NCBI GenBank assembly: GCA_031289015.1
Contig: JAITQG010000009.1
Coordinates: forward strand, 1 to 47,926
Direction of reading: 5' to 3'
DNA length: 47,926 nt
Source: Lactobacillaceae bacterium
GTDB taxonomy: Bacteria; Bacillota; Bacilli; Lactobacillales; Lactobacillaceae
Below are positions 8,755 to 15,776 of this stretch, in pieces; within the stretch, counting starts at the first letter, position 1, and each line of letters opens with the position of its first letter. The position numbers and the translations under genes are program-made. Under the pieces are notes generated by a model. That model was not told where the DNA came from. It saw only the letters and a list, made by a program, of their open reading frames with translations, and made no database searches.

Positions 8755-8797
8755 AAATAGCGATAAATCAGCCTTTGTAGCTGATTTATCGCTATTT
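8755..8797. terminator. Bidirectional terminator between rpiA and the DUF285 gene
   Basis: A perfect 18-bp stem (AAATAGCGATAAATCAGC and its complement) encloses a 7-base loop. It lies between the convergent rpiA and DUF285-protein genes and can serve both; A/T-rich ends on each side support this. Confidence 0.8.
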
Positions 8798-8803
8798 GTT
8801 TGC

Positions 8804-10006
8804 TTACGATGCGGCTGTTGTAATCGTAAATGTCACCGTATCTGTATACGTCCCCGCATACTTAAATTTGTGCGCACTATCAGTTAATTCAGCAAAAATT
8901 GCTTTTGAAGTAGTTGGTTGTTCGCCATTGGCTTCAAAGACCAACGCCGCGCCAGCTTTCAAATCAGTTGCGCCAGCGCCGTAAAAGTCATATTCTGCCC
9001 CGGCGGTGTCGCCTGGCGTGGTCAGATGCCAAGCTGGAGCCGCATTGGATACCGCAGCAACCCGAATGAAGCGACTAGCGTAAGGTAACTTAGGATAGTC
9101 ACTCAACACCACATCCCCAGTCGCAGTGGTCGTCGCCGTTTGGATACTAATCTTAGCTGGAATCGTAATCATGTAACTAGGCGCAACTGTGTATTCCGTC
9201 GTCGTTTGATAAATTGGATCATTTTGCCAAACATATGTGTCGGTATTACCACTGATATGTGCAGTTGGAATTTGCGCTGCGGTATACTCCACCCCAGTCG
9301 GATGCAGATCCGTCCCGCCCGTTATTTGCAGCCATTTGTCCGACTTGACGCTCATATCGCCGTTAAATGGGGTATCCTTCACCGGGTTCAACAAGCCTGA
9401 ATTGGGTCCTAGCACAAAATTTTGACCAAGCGTCAACTTCCACAAGGCTGTGGTTCCGTTAAACATGCTGTCCGTACCTTCTGTGCTGTTCATCTCAGAC
9501 GTGTCAAATCCACTAAAATCAAGGCTCGTCAAACTGCTACAACCAGCAAACATCTCATACATACTCTCCACGTTAGCGGTATTTAGCGAACTTAAATCAA
9601 GCGTTGTTAATCTGAAATCGTCTTTAAACATCTGCCCCATATCGGTAACATTGGACGTGTCTAAATATTGGACGCCCTTCATTTCTCTTAATTCTCCTAA
9701 ATCGTTAAATGTCCCCACGATTTTATCAGGGGGAATGACTTTTTCGCTACCGGTTTCGTTACTGACAAACACAATCGTTTCAGCATACTTAACAAAATCG
9801 TTTTGATTCAACAGCTCAGGTAATTCACCTGGCCCAATCGTTGTGGTTTTAGTCGCTGCATCGTATGATATTTCACTTGTTGCCGCACTTGCTACATTCG
9901 GCGTTCCATTAAATGATACGTTAGTAAACAAACTAACCGCACTAATGACGCCAAGCATTAATCCAACTGCCCGTACTAGTCGGTAATCTTTTTTATGTAT
10001 TTTCAT
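8804..10006 (-). CDS. Secreted DUF285/BspA-like surface protein
   Basis: Predicted extracellular protein of 400 residues. A signal peptide occupies about 1-41 (basic start, hydrophobic core, VASAA). Residues about 95-200 hold BspA-type leucine-rich DUF285 repeats, recognisable from YLDTSNVTDMGQMFKD, LDLSSLNTANVESMYEMFAG and LDFSGFDTSEMNS. The C-terminal part (about 270-400) is rich in Thr and Ala with predicted beta strands and ends in YAGTYTDTVTFTITTAAS, which recalls the last strands of WxL-type domains but lacks the WxL tryptophans. No LPXTG motif or C-terminal membrane helix is present, so attachment to the cell would be non-covalent. The ATG at 10006 is preferred (AAGGAG ten bases upstream); a TTG at 10015 is too close to that RBS. 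DUF285 proteins are often adhesins, but the ligand here is unknown. Confidence 0.8.
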   Translation of the reverse strand: MKIHKKDYRLVRAVGLMLGVISAVSLFTNVSFNGTPNVASAATSEISYDAATKTTTIGPGELPELLNQNDFVKYAETIVFVSNETGSEKVIPPDKIVGTFNDLGELREMKGVQYLDTSNVTDMGQMFKDDFRLTTLDLSSLNTANVESMYEMFAGCSSLTSLDFSGFDTSEMNSTEGTDSMFNGTTALWKLTLGQNFVLGPNSGLLNPVKDTPFNGDMSVKSDKWLQITGGTDLHPTGVEYTAAQIPTAHISGNTDTYVWQNDPIYQTTTEYTVAPSYMITIPAKISIQTATTTATGDVVLSDYPKLPYASRFIRVAAVSNAAPAWHLTTPGDTAGAEYDFYGAGATDLKAGAALVFEANGEQPTTSKAIFAELTDSAHKFKYAGTYTDTVTFTITTAAS

Positions 10007-10152
10007 CGCGTACAAACTCCTTACTTTGCTATGTATATGCTTCCTTATTGCCAGTTTATCCCCAAAATTAATTTAAAATGCACCCAAATCCAGACTGCCC
10101 ACCCGAATTTTTCGTGACCTTATGTGCAACGTTCGCTTTTGTGGAACGCATC

Positions 10153-10181
10153 AAAAAAGACCAAGGGTTTAGCCTCGGTCT
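10153..10181 (-). terminator. Terminator of the CiaRH-like operon
   Basis: Minus-strand hairpin AGACCGAGG / CCTTGGTCT (one wobble pair) followed by six Ts (A-run 10153-10158), just after the stop of the small membrane protein gene at 10188. Confidence 0.75.
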
Positions 10182-10187
10182 CTTAAA

Positions 10188-10535
10188 TTATTTATCATCC
10201 GGTGGCGTAACATCCTTACGACCGTTATCATAATACGTATCTTGGCCATCAACATGCATCTTGAAATGCTTACCACCAAAATCATACGGCGTGCCTTTTT
10301 CTTCAGCTTCACGCCATTGCTTTCGATAGCGTCCTACAAAGATCAGCCCCACCACGGCAATCAGCAAAATCACCACCAAAATAAAGATTGCGATGACCCC
10401 AATGGCCACAAAAATAGTTTTTAAGGCAAACCCTAAAATCGTCAACGCCAATGGCAACAAAACGATGATGGCAAAAATACCAATAAAGATTATCCCTATT
10501 AGTTTGAAAATCCCTTTAATCGGTTCTCTAAACAT
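10188..10535 (-). CDS. Small membrane protein of unknown function
   Basis: Protein of 115 residues with two long hydrophobic segments (about 10-40 and 42-68) and a charged C-terminal tail (GRYRKQWREAEEKGTPYDFGGKHFKMHVDGQ). I do not recognise a family. The start has CAGGAG seven bases upstream, and the gene begins 14 bases after the PEBP gene. It is the last gene of the two-component operon before the terminator, so it may be a membrane accessory to that system; this is inference from position only. Confidence 0.7.
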   Translation of the reverse strand: MFREPIKGIFKLIGIIFIGIFAIIVLLPLALTILGFALKTIFVAIGVIAIFILVVILLIAVVGLIFVGRYRKQWREAEEKGTPYDFGGKHFKMHVDGQDTYYDNGRKDVTPPDDK

Positions 10536-10549
10536 GTTGTTCTCCTGTT

Positions 10550-11050
10550 TTATTCAGACCTAGCCGGCAAATCCAACTCGACTTCAGCGAGGACATGGCC
10601 TTTGATTGCCCGTCGAAAATCTGACAAGAAAAAGCCATCTGTGAGCGGTAATTTGGTATCAACTGCAAAGACGTAGAGCGTGTAGTCATGCGTCTTATCG
10701 GGTGGCATTGGTCCAATGTAACTTTGATTGACCAACGGCGCGTCCTTGGTGTCATGCCATGTTGAGTTCATCCCCTTGCTATACGCCACATCTGTGTTTC
10801 CCACGTTTTCTGGAATGTTACCCACTGGCAAATTCGCTGCCAACCAGTGAATCCAAGGGAAACCACCCACCGGCACAGCATCATAATCAATCAATTCCAC
10901 AGCGAGCGTTTGGGTTCCCGCTGGCACATCACTGATTTGAATTGGAAAGTTAGTCAGCGGCAAGCCAGCGACACGATAAGCTTCAGGTGCAAACTTAGCA
11001 TATTCATCTGGCAAAAAGCCGTTTGCATCTAATTTAACATCAATTTGCAT
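10550..11050 (-). CDS. YbhB/YbcL family PEBP-like protein
   Basis: Cytoplasmic protein of 166 residues related to phosphatidylethanolamine-binding proteins and Raf kinase inhibitor protein. Seen motifs are PLTNFPIQISDVPAGTQTLAVELIDYDAV near residues 30-58, GGFPWIHWLAANLP (about 62-75) and the anion-pocket region GPMPPDKTHDYTLYVFAVD (about 115-133). The bacterial members have no settled function. It is 15 bases downstream of the histidine kinase and part of its operon, which is an uncommon partner for a two-component system. Confidence 0.88.
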   Translation of the reverse strand: MQIDVKLDANGFLPDEYAKFAPEAYRVAGLPLTNFPIQISDVPAGTQTLAVELIDYDAVPVGGFPWIHWLAANLPVGNIPENVGNTDVAYSKGMNSTWHDTKDAPLVNQSYIGPMPPDKTHDYTLYVFAVDTKLPLTDGFFLSDFRRAIKGHVLAEVELDLPARSE

Positions 11051-11065
11051 AACTCATGGTTCCTT

Positions 11066-12301
11066 TCATTGCTTGAGCGGTATTGAAATTTTAAAGGTTG
11101 TGCCATGCGGTTTGGTATCAACCACTTCAATGGTGCCGTGGTGACCTTCAACAATCCATTTGGCAATCGAGAGCCCCAAGCCATGCCCGCCACTTTCACG
11201 TGAACGCGCTTTGTCGATGCGGAAAAAACGATCGAATAAATGGGCCTTTTCGCGATCACTCACCCCGACACCAGTATCAATCACCATGATTTTCATGGCT
11301 TTATTGGTTGGCGTGATGTCGACAGTTACCGTGGCAGCTGGCCCAGCATACTTTTGGGCGTTGTCGGTCAAAATCACCAACAATTGCCGCAAACGCTGTG
11401 CATCCCCCACCATCAAAGCCTGCGCCGGCACTTTAATTTCGAGTTTTTGGTCGTATTCGGCGGCGTTATAGCTCAAAATATCGTGCACTTCTTGGGCCAC
11501 CACCGCCAAATCCATCTCTTCAAACTGGAATAAAATCACATCGGCATCGGCTTGGGCCAACGTCAATAGATCGTTAGTCAAACTGTTTAAATGCCGAACT
11601 TCCGTCAATGAATTGGCGACTCCTTCGACTTGCTCCATGACAGTGTCGTTGGGGTGTTCGAGCATGCGTTCCAGGTTGTTTTGAATCACCGTCATGGGTG
11701 TTTTAAACTCGTGGGCAGCATCGGCAACAAAGGTGCGCTGTTGCTTCCAAGACCGCATGACGGGGACCATGTTGGCGCGCGATAACGCAATCGCCATCGC
11801 CAACAAAGCGATTTCAGACATCATGAAAATCAACAACAACCGATTCGTCGCCATTTCGACAACTTGGTGCTCGCTATCGATGTTTTGATACGCTAATTTA
11901 TCACCCTGATACATAAACATCATCCAACTGCGATTGAAATATTTAATGTATGGTTGGCTCTCATTGGGCAATTTAAGTTCTTTTTTGAGTGTTTTAGAAT
12001 ACGTCGTGACTTGCGCTGAATTAAAGCCATTAGGGTCACGATCAGGCATAAATGGTTGCTGCACCCGCTCAGTGGCCTCAACATAGATAATGTTGCTAAC
12101 TTGGTTAATGACGAACGTTCCGATTCCCACAAAGACAAGTGTAAATCCGACAACAGTCAAGATAATCATCTTCATTTGGGTCGACATTGCTAAACGTAAC
12201 TTGATTAACCATTTCACCAGCCGCAACCGCTTCATTTTAAAATTTAAAATGCGCATTTGCCGGGCTAGCTTAGCAAATATGCGTTGCTTGAATTGCCGCA
12301 T
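11066..12301 (-). CDS. Sensor histidine kinase, CiaH-like
   Basis: Kinase of 411 residues with a long basic N-terminal extension (1-42), a first membrane helix at about 44-67, an extracellular segment of about 85 residues, and a second helix at about 153-176. The phosphoacceptor is H197 in FVADAAHEFKTPMTVIQNNLE, which resembles the CiaH H box. Further motifs are the N box (VILTDNAQKYAG), G1 box DTGVGVS and G2 GHGLGLSIAKWIV. The H box has FK where LR is usual. Its ATG overlaps the response regulator stop by one base (TAATG), so the two proteins are translationally coupled. In streptococci CiaRH responds to envelope stress; a similar role here is inference. Confidence 0.9.
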   Translation of the reverse strand: MRQFKQRIFAKLARQMRILNFKMKRLRLVKWLIKLRLAMSTQMKMIILTVVGFTLVFVGIGTFVINQVSNIIYVEATERVQQPFMPDRDPNGFNSAQVTTYSKTLKKELKLPNESQPYIKYFNRSWMMFMYQGDKLAYQNIDSEHQVVEMATNRLLLIFMMSEIALLAMAIALSRANMVPVMRSWKQQRTFVADAAHEFKTPMTVIQNNLERMLEHPNDTVMEQVEGVANSLTEVRHLNSLTNDLLTLAQADADVILFQFEEMDLAVVAQEVHDILSYNAAEYDQKLEIKVPAQALMVGDAQRLRQLLVILTDNAQKYAGPAATVTVDITPTNKAMKIMVIDTGVGVSDREKAHLFDRFFRIDKARSRESGGHGLGLSIAKWIVEGHHGTIEVVDTKPHGTTFKISIPLKQ

Positions 12302-12999
12302 TATTGCACTGCTTCAACTGGATTCAACGTATAGCCAACATTGCGCAATGTTTTAATGTTGACGGTTGCTCCAGCTGCCCGCAGGTTTTTGCGGAGATTT
12401 GACATGTAGACTTCAACCACAGTTAGTGAGGTATCCGAACCAAAGCCCCACAAGCGATCAAAAATTTGATCCTTGGTGACAATTTGGCCTTGGTGTTGCA
12501 ACAAATAAACCAACAAACCAAATTCACGGCCTTGCAAATTGACTTCTTTTTCGGCCACTAACACCCGATGTGACGTGGTGAACAATTCCACATTGCCAGC
12601 TGTCAAAGTCCCGTCTTCACCCAGCACACCGGTGTGGCGTAGCAAAGTTCGCAAGCGCGCGAGAAGTTCTTCTTTATAAAATGGCTTGGTGATATACTCA
12701 TCGGCCCCAAGGTTGAAGCCGCGCATCTTGTCTTCGAGTTCACCTTTGGCCGTCAACATCAAAATCGGCAAATTTGGATACAACTTACGCGCTTCCTTTA
12801 AAATTTGGAACCCATCTTTACCAGGCAACATGACGTCTAAAATCACCGCGTCAAAAATTCCAGATTCAATCTCAAAAGTACCCTCTTCACCATCGTAAAT
12901 TTGGGTGATTTCACCGAGTTCGCGAATCGTGTCCTTGATAGTGTCATTTAGCGCGCGGTCGTCTTCAACTACTAAAATATTAATTGTTTTTTCAGCCAT
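12301..12999 (-). CDS. OmpR-family response regulator, CiaR-like
   Basis: Response regulator of 232 residues with receiver domain (acidic pocket EDD at 12-14, phosphoacceptor D55 in LDVMLPG, T83, K105 in KPF) and C-terminal winged helix (LQGREFGLLVYLLQH, then DRLWGFGSD and LRNVGYTL). The ATG at 12999 gives a normal N-terminus; a GTG at 13017 would add six residues without a clear RBS. It is the first gene of the operon regulator-kinase-PEBP-membrane protein. A perfect 22-bp palindrome 65 bases upstream is the obvious candidate operator. Confidence 0.92.
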   Translation of the reverse strand: MAEKTINILVVEDDRALNDTIKDTIRELGEITQIYDGEEGTFEIESGIFDAVILDVMLPGKDGFQILKEARKLYPNLPILMLTAKGELEDKMRGFNLGADEYITKPFYKEELLARLRTLLRHTGVLGEDGTLTAGNVELFTTSHRVLVAEKEVNLQGREFGLLVYLLQHQGQIVTKDQIFDRLWGFGSDTSLTVVEVYMSNLRKNLRAAGATVNIKTLRNVGYTLNPVEAVQ

Positions 13000-13063
13000 G
13001 GGGCAGCTCACTTTCACAGTTTATTGTCTTGAATAACCTCATCATACAATATGAATAATAGCT

Positions 13064-13085
13064 GAACCTTAAATATTTAAGGTTC
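13064..13085. promoter_or_regulatory. Perfect 22-bp palindrome, candidate operator
   Basis: GAACCTTAAAT is followed immediately by its exact reverse complement, giving a 22-bp palindrome with no spacer. It contains TTTAAG on each strand; TTTAAG is the half-site of streptococcal CiaR, which however uses direct repeats with a 5-base gap. The location upstream of the response regulator fits autoregulation. Confidence 0.5.
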
Positions 13086-13100
13086 ACTCCCATTATAACT

Positions 13101-13315
13101 AAAAAAAGCGCTGGATTCGCCATCCAACGCTTTCGAGCAGTCTACTTTCGCAAACTTACCGCTCTTTGGCACAAACGTACCGCAGATCGTGTCGCCCTTG
13201 TTTCCTAACTTCACGCCCCAAACGATATTACTCAGCTTGTTACGCTACTACAAGGGCGACACGATTCGTATAATCTAAATTATCCAAAATCGTATCACCC
13301 CCTTTCCTAGATTAA
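13101..13315 (-). ncRNA. Candidate small structured RNA or type I toxin-like transcript
   Basis: A promoter at 13321-13348 and a terminator hairpin at 13105-13133 (AAAGCG-c-TGGAT / ATCCA-a-CGCTTT followed by seven Ts) define a transcript of about 210 nt. Within it, ATCGTGTCGCCCTTGT (13186-13201) and its exact complement (13250-13265) form a 16-bp stem around a 48-base loop. Near the 5' end, AGGAAAGGGGGTGATACG is a very strong ribosome site followed by a TTG-started ORF of only 15 codons (13240-13287). A leader of this kind is reminiscent of holin-like type I toxin mRNAs, but the encoded peptide does not match a toxin I know. It could be a regulatory RNA or a decayed toxin locus. Confidence 0.4.
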
Positions 13316-13320
13316 GTTTA

Positions 13321-13348
13321 ATTATAGAACGTTTACAGTAAAAGACAA
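13321..13348 (-). promoter_or_regulatory. SigmaA-type promoter of the small RNA unit
   Basis: Minus-strand TTGTCT (13343-13348) and a perfect TATAAT (13321-13326) with a 16-base spacer, directly upstream of the strong ribosome site in the 13101-13315 unit. Confidence 0.55.
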
Positions 13349-13425
13349 GTTAGAAGGCGTGCTTACCTGCGTGTGCGAACATGTTAAGATGGATATGTTG
13401 TACAAAAAAAGGGGGGGCTAAACGA

Positions 13426-13605
13426 ATGAAAAAAATTTTTAACCATGCTGAGAGCGATGCGTTTCTGACAGACAGAATCCCAAATGAAACTACTCGCAAA
13501 GCTTTCGAGGAAGCCGAAGCAAAAGAGGCCGGGGAAATTACAGACGACACGCCAGCATTTGATAACGTTTCTGATTTAATGAAATATCTAAATGGCGAGG
13601 TTTAG
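13426..13605 (+). CDS. Truncated RelB/DinJ-type antitoxin-like protein
   Basis: Protein of 59 residues whose body (residues 12-58: LTDRIPNETTRKAF, AEAKEAGEITDD, PAFDNVSDLMKYLNGE) matches the C-terminal, toxin-binding half of RelB/DinJ antitoxins. The N-terminal ribbon-helix-helix DNA-binding half (about 45 residues) is missing and replaced by about ten unrelated residues. The ATG at 13426 follows a run of seven Gs that can serve as RBS; the upstream in-frame ATG at 13381 lacks one. No RelE/YafQ-type toxin gene follows; the next 200 bases are AT-rich repeats and a terminator. It is either a remnant of a toxin-antitoxin pair or a stand-alone anti-toxin peptide. Confidence 0.6.
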   Translation: MKKIFNHAESDAFLTDRIPNETTRKAFEEAEAKEAGEITDDTPAFDNVSDLMKYLNGEV

Positions 13606-13650
13606 ATTCAAATTGATAAATGACTAAGACTTTCCCGAAAATAATTATAG

Positions 13651-13749
13651 TTAATTAAAAATCTTTTGCGAATCAACCAAATATTTTTAATTAATTTAAA
13701 TCTTTTAGAACTAACAGCAAATATTTTTAATTAATTAAAAATATTTTCG
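13651..13749. repeat. AT-rich direct repeats with 40-bp period
   Basis: Copies begin at 13651, 13691 and 13731 with exact 40-base spacing. Each starts TTAATTWAAAATCTTTT-like, and the first two end in AAATATTTTTAA. The middle of the unit (about 15 bases) differs between copies. The third copy is partial. It lies between the antitoxin-like gene and the terminator at 13771. Confidence 0.7.
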
Positions 13750-13770
13750 TACTTTGCTTTATCAGCATAC

Positions 13771-13805
13771 AAAAGCCCTGTTGCAATAGTGCAACAGGGC
13801 TTTTT
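13771..13805. terminator. Bidirectional terminator, perfect 14-bp stem
   Basis: AAAAGCCCTGTTGC and its exact complement enclose a 6-base loop (AATAGT); T-rich flank on the plus side and A-rich start serve both directions. It separates the antitoxin-like gene (+) from the convergent RloB-like gene (-). Confidence 0.85.
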
Positions 13806-13822
13806 GTGCGAAATAGATATAT

Positions 13823-14395
13823 TCAGGCGCTCTTAATTTTATTTATAATAGTACCAATATTTGTACCAGGCGTTTTAAAATCCACATCAATGCTTGCTTG
13901 GGCATTTATAATTGCTACATCATATCGACTAACCATTATTTCCAACTGTTCAGAATTCGCCTTAATATATTTTTGCCCTAAATACCGATCTAGCTTCCTG
14001 TTTAATTTGGCTTTTGCTATTCCACGTGTCGTCAATTCTTCAAAATGGGCCAGTAGCCACACCTCAAAAGCGATATTTGAAAAGCCAAGTTCAAAATCAT
14101 TTTCATAGGCAGCGACACGCATCTGTTCAACTTGTTTAAGTGATAATTCATCTTTGTCGAAAACCACGTACACTTGTGTGCTGTGATCCAACCGATAATG
14201 AATGTCGTTTTGTACGAGTCGCTTGGTTTTTTCAACCCAATTTTGACCACTGTTATCTAGTACTACTGTCTTAATTTTTACATTTGCCAGCCGTAATTTT
14301 TGCCTTAGAAAGTCAAAATATTTTTGTTCAGTTTCACCTTCAACAAATATATAAATCTTACTCTTTTCTTTTTTGTACTTCCGTTTCCGTACCAT
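13823..14395 (-). CDS. rloB: RloB/AbiLii-like protein (Toprim-fold, phage defence)
   Basis: Protein of 190 residues of the RloB family, partner of the adjacent AAA ATPase. Toprim-like catalytic motifs are visible: IYIFVEGETEQKYF with E19/E21/E23, and VVFDKDE with D80/D82. The RloB signature SNIAFEVWLLAHFE follows (about 109-122). RloB-like proteins paired with an AAA ATPase form abortive infection system AbiL of lactococci and the RloAB pair found in restriction loci; the ATPase is thought to control a nuclease-like effector. The ATG at 14395 has GGGGGA upstream and overlaps the ATPase gene by 38 bases. Activity is inferred from motifs only. Confidence 0.82.
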   Translation of the reverse strand: MVRKRKYKKEKSKIYIFVEGETEQKYFDFLRQKLRLANVKIKTVVLDNSGQNWVEKTKRLVQNDIHYRLDHSTQVYVVFDKDELSLKQVEQMRVAAYENDFELGFSNIAFEVWLLAHFEELTTRGIAKAKLNRKLDRYLGQKYIKANSEQLEIMVSRYDVAIINAQASIDVDFKTPGTNIGTIINKIKSA

Positions 14396-15596
14396 CAAAT
14401 TCCCCCAAAACTTCTAATAAAACTGATTTATTGATAATTTGTGAAGCCCCAAACTTCCCTTCAATATATCGTCTTTTATATCCAAAATCACTGCGCGTCA
14501 ATGCATCATCGTCGAAATCATAAATGCTATACAGTTCAGATTCACCAAATTCATTCTTTTCCGCAAACCAAATTTGATCCTGACGCAATTTGTAATCCAT
14601 TAATGCTAATTCGTGGGTTGTTAAGATAAATTGATTGGTCTGCCGCGCATCATGAAATACATCAAGTAATGCCTGGGCGAGTTCTAAATGAAACGACCGA
14701 TCAAATTCATCAATCAACAACACTTTTCCAGCGTTTTCATTGTGTAAAATGAACAAAGCCAAGAACATAAACACTTGCGTCCCTGAACTCTCTTGTGCGA
14801 AATTGACCTCAAATGTGCTGTCTTCTGCCTTGTGCGTACTGTAAACGTCATAAACAACGCCGAATTCGTCATCTGTATTCGTATTTCTGGTGGTGCTAAA
14901 ATCCAACTTAACACCTGACCAAGCTTTTTCTTTAACTTCAACATCGATGATATTAAAATCAGCTGCTCGCAAGAATTTCAAAAACTTGTGCTTAAATGCG
15001 TCATCTAGCAATGCTTTAAATAGCACGTTTGGAATCTGATCAGTCTTTACAATGACTAAATTTTCCAGAAACCAATCAAAAGCGATGGTGGCTTCAAATA
15101 CGTTATTGGCTTGAGCAAAAAATAACAAATTCTGGTTCTTCCGAATATTTGTTTTCACCACTTCTAATTGCCTAGGTAGTTTTACAAAAGTCCGATGGTC
15201 ACGTTCAAAAAATAATTTGTTATCAATCACTAATTTTTCAAACACAAATTCGTTCGCATTATAAATTAGCCGGTAATCAAAGACCCGCCCCATTTTTATG
15301 AACTTTATGTTTAAGCTGGTGTTCTCCAAATTATAACCAAATGTATCCACCGGTAGTCGTTGCTGCTCATTTTGCGTCGGTTGTACGACCAAAAATCGCA
15401 TCAAATTCAATGCGCTTAACAAATTGGTTTTTCCATTCGCATTCCCGCCAAATAAAACAGCCGACTTCAGTAATTTTTGCTTGCCAACTTCCAAAATATT
15501 TGTCGGATACTTACGAACGTTGTTACCCTTTTCCATGGAAAAATCTGTTTCATTTTTAAATGATCGATAATTCTGGATTTGAAAATCAATTAACAT
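14358..15596 (-). CDS. AAA/ABC-type ATPase, RloA/AbiLi-like (phage defence)
   Basis: ATPase of 412 residues beginning MLIDFQIQNYRSFKNET, the standard start of the AAA_15/AAA_21 (OLD-like) group. Walker A is GGNANGKT (50-57), an ABC-like signature is ESSGTQ (269-274), Walker B is LLIDEFD (293-299), and the H-loop is TTHEL (H328). It overlaps and precedes the RloB-like gene, which makes this an AbiL/RloAB two-gene defence module. GAGAGGGG upstream supports the ATG at 15596; a GTG two codons earlier is an alternative. The pair is flanked by terminators on both sides, consistent with a self-contained cassette. Confidence 0.85.
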   Translation of the reverse strand: MLIDFQIQNYRSFKNETDFSMEKGNNVRKYPTNILEVGKQKLLKSAVLFGGNANGKTNLLSALNLMRFLVVQPTQNEQQRLPVDTFGYNLENTSLNIKFIKMGRVFDYRLIYNANEFVFEKLVIDNKLFFERDHRTFVKLPRQLEVVKTNIRKNQNLLFFAQANNVFEATIAFDWFLENLVIVKTDQIPNVLFKALLDDAFKHKFLKFLRAADFNIIDVEVKEKAWSGVKLDFSTTRNTNTDDEFGVVYDVYSTHKAEDSTFEVNFAQESSGTQVFMFLALFILHNENAGKVLLIDEFDRSFHLELAQALLDVFHDARQTNQFILTTHELALMDYKLRQDQIWFAEKNEFGESELYSIYDFDDDALTRSDFGYKRRYIEGKFGASQIINKSVLLEVLGEFDGTETEVQKRKE

Positions 15597-15726
15597 AGCC
15601 ACCCCTCTCTGATTAACTTCTCGATATCATTAATTATAACGTATTTTCGTTTTATTTAGTGCGTATTAACCTAAAATCATTAATAAAGTTCGTTTTAAAC
15701 CACGAAATAGTTTTAACTACAAATCA

Positions 15727-15766
15727 AAACGCCCACCAAGGTTCGTAAACCTTGATGGGTGTTTTT
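15727..15766 (-). terminator. Terminator of the asparaginase-pepV-gshA run
   Basis: Stem ACACCCATCAAGGTT / AACCTTGGTGGGCGT (two mismatch or wobble positions) on the minus strand followed by TTTTG. It starts 11 bases after the gshA stop and isolates the defence pair downstream. Confidence 0.75.
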
Positions 15767-15776
15767 CAATTTAAGC

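Larger units (their letters stand above)
13000..13425. other. Intergenic region with regulatory and RNA elements
   Basis: Gene-poor 426-base stretch between the CiaR-like regulator and the antitoxin-like gene. It holds the perfect palindrome at 13064-13085, the minus-strand transcription unit 13101-13315 with its promoter, and the leader of the gene at 13426. A possible -10 (TATGAT on the minus strand) for the regulator operon lies between the palindrome and the gene. Confidence 0.6.

Noticed and set aside
11190-11206. CACTTTCACGTGAACGC, a second parS-like site inside the CiaH-like gene
   Set aside because: Only the inner TTTCACGTGAA matches; both outer ends differ from parS, and it is within coding sequence.
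13018-13140. 45-codon GTG-started ORF on the minus strand from about 13214 through the hairpin
   Set aside because: It reads through the terminator hairpin, has its RBS too close to the start and lacks recognisable homology.
13240-13287. Holin-like type I toxin ORF
   Set aside because: The leader resembles such genes, but the 15-residue product has no transmembrane pattern long enough to be a toxin. I kept it only as part of the RNA candidate.
13651-13749. CRISPR array
   Set aside because: The unit is only partly conserved, there are just 2.5 copies, the conserved parts are AT-only and no cas gene is near.
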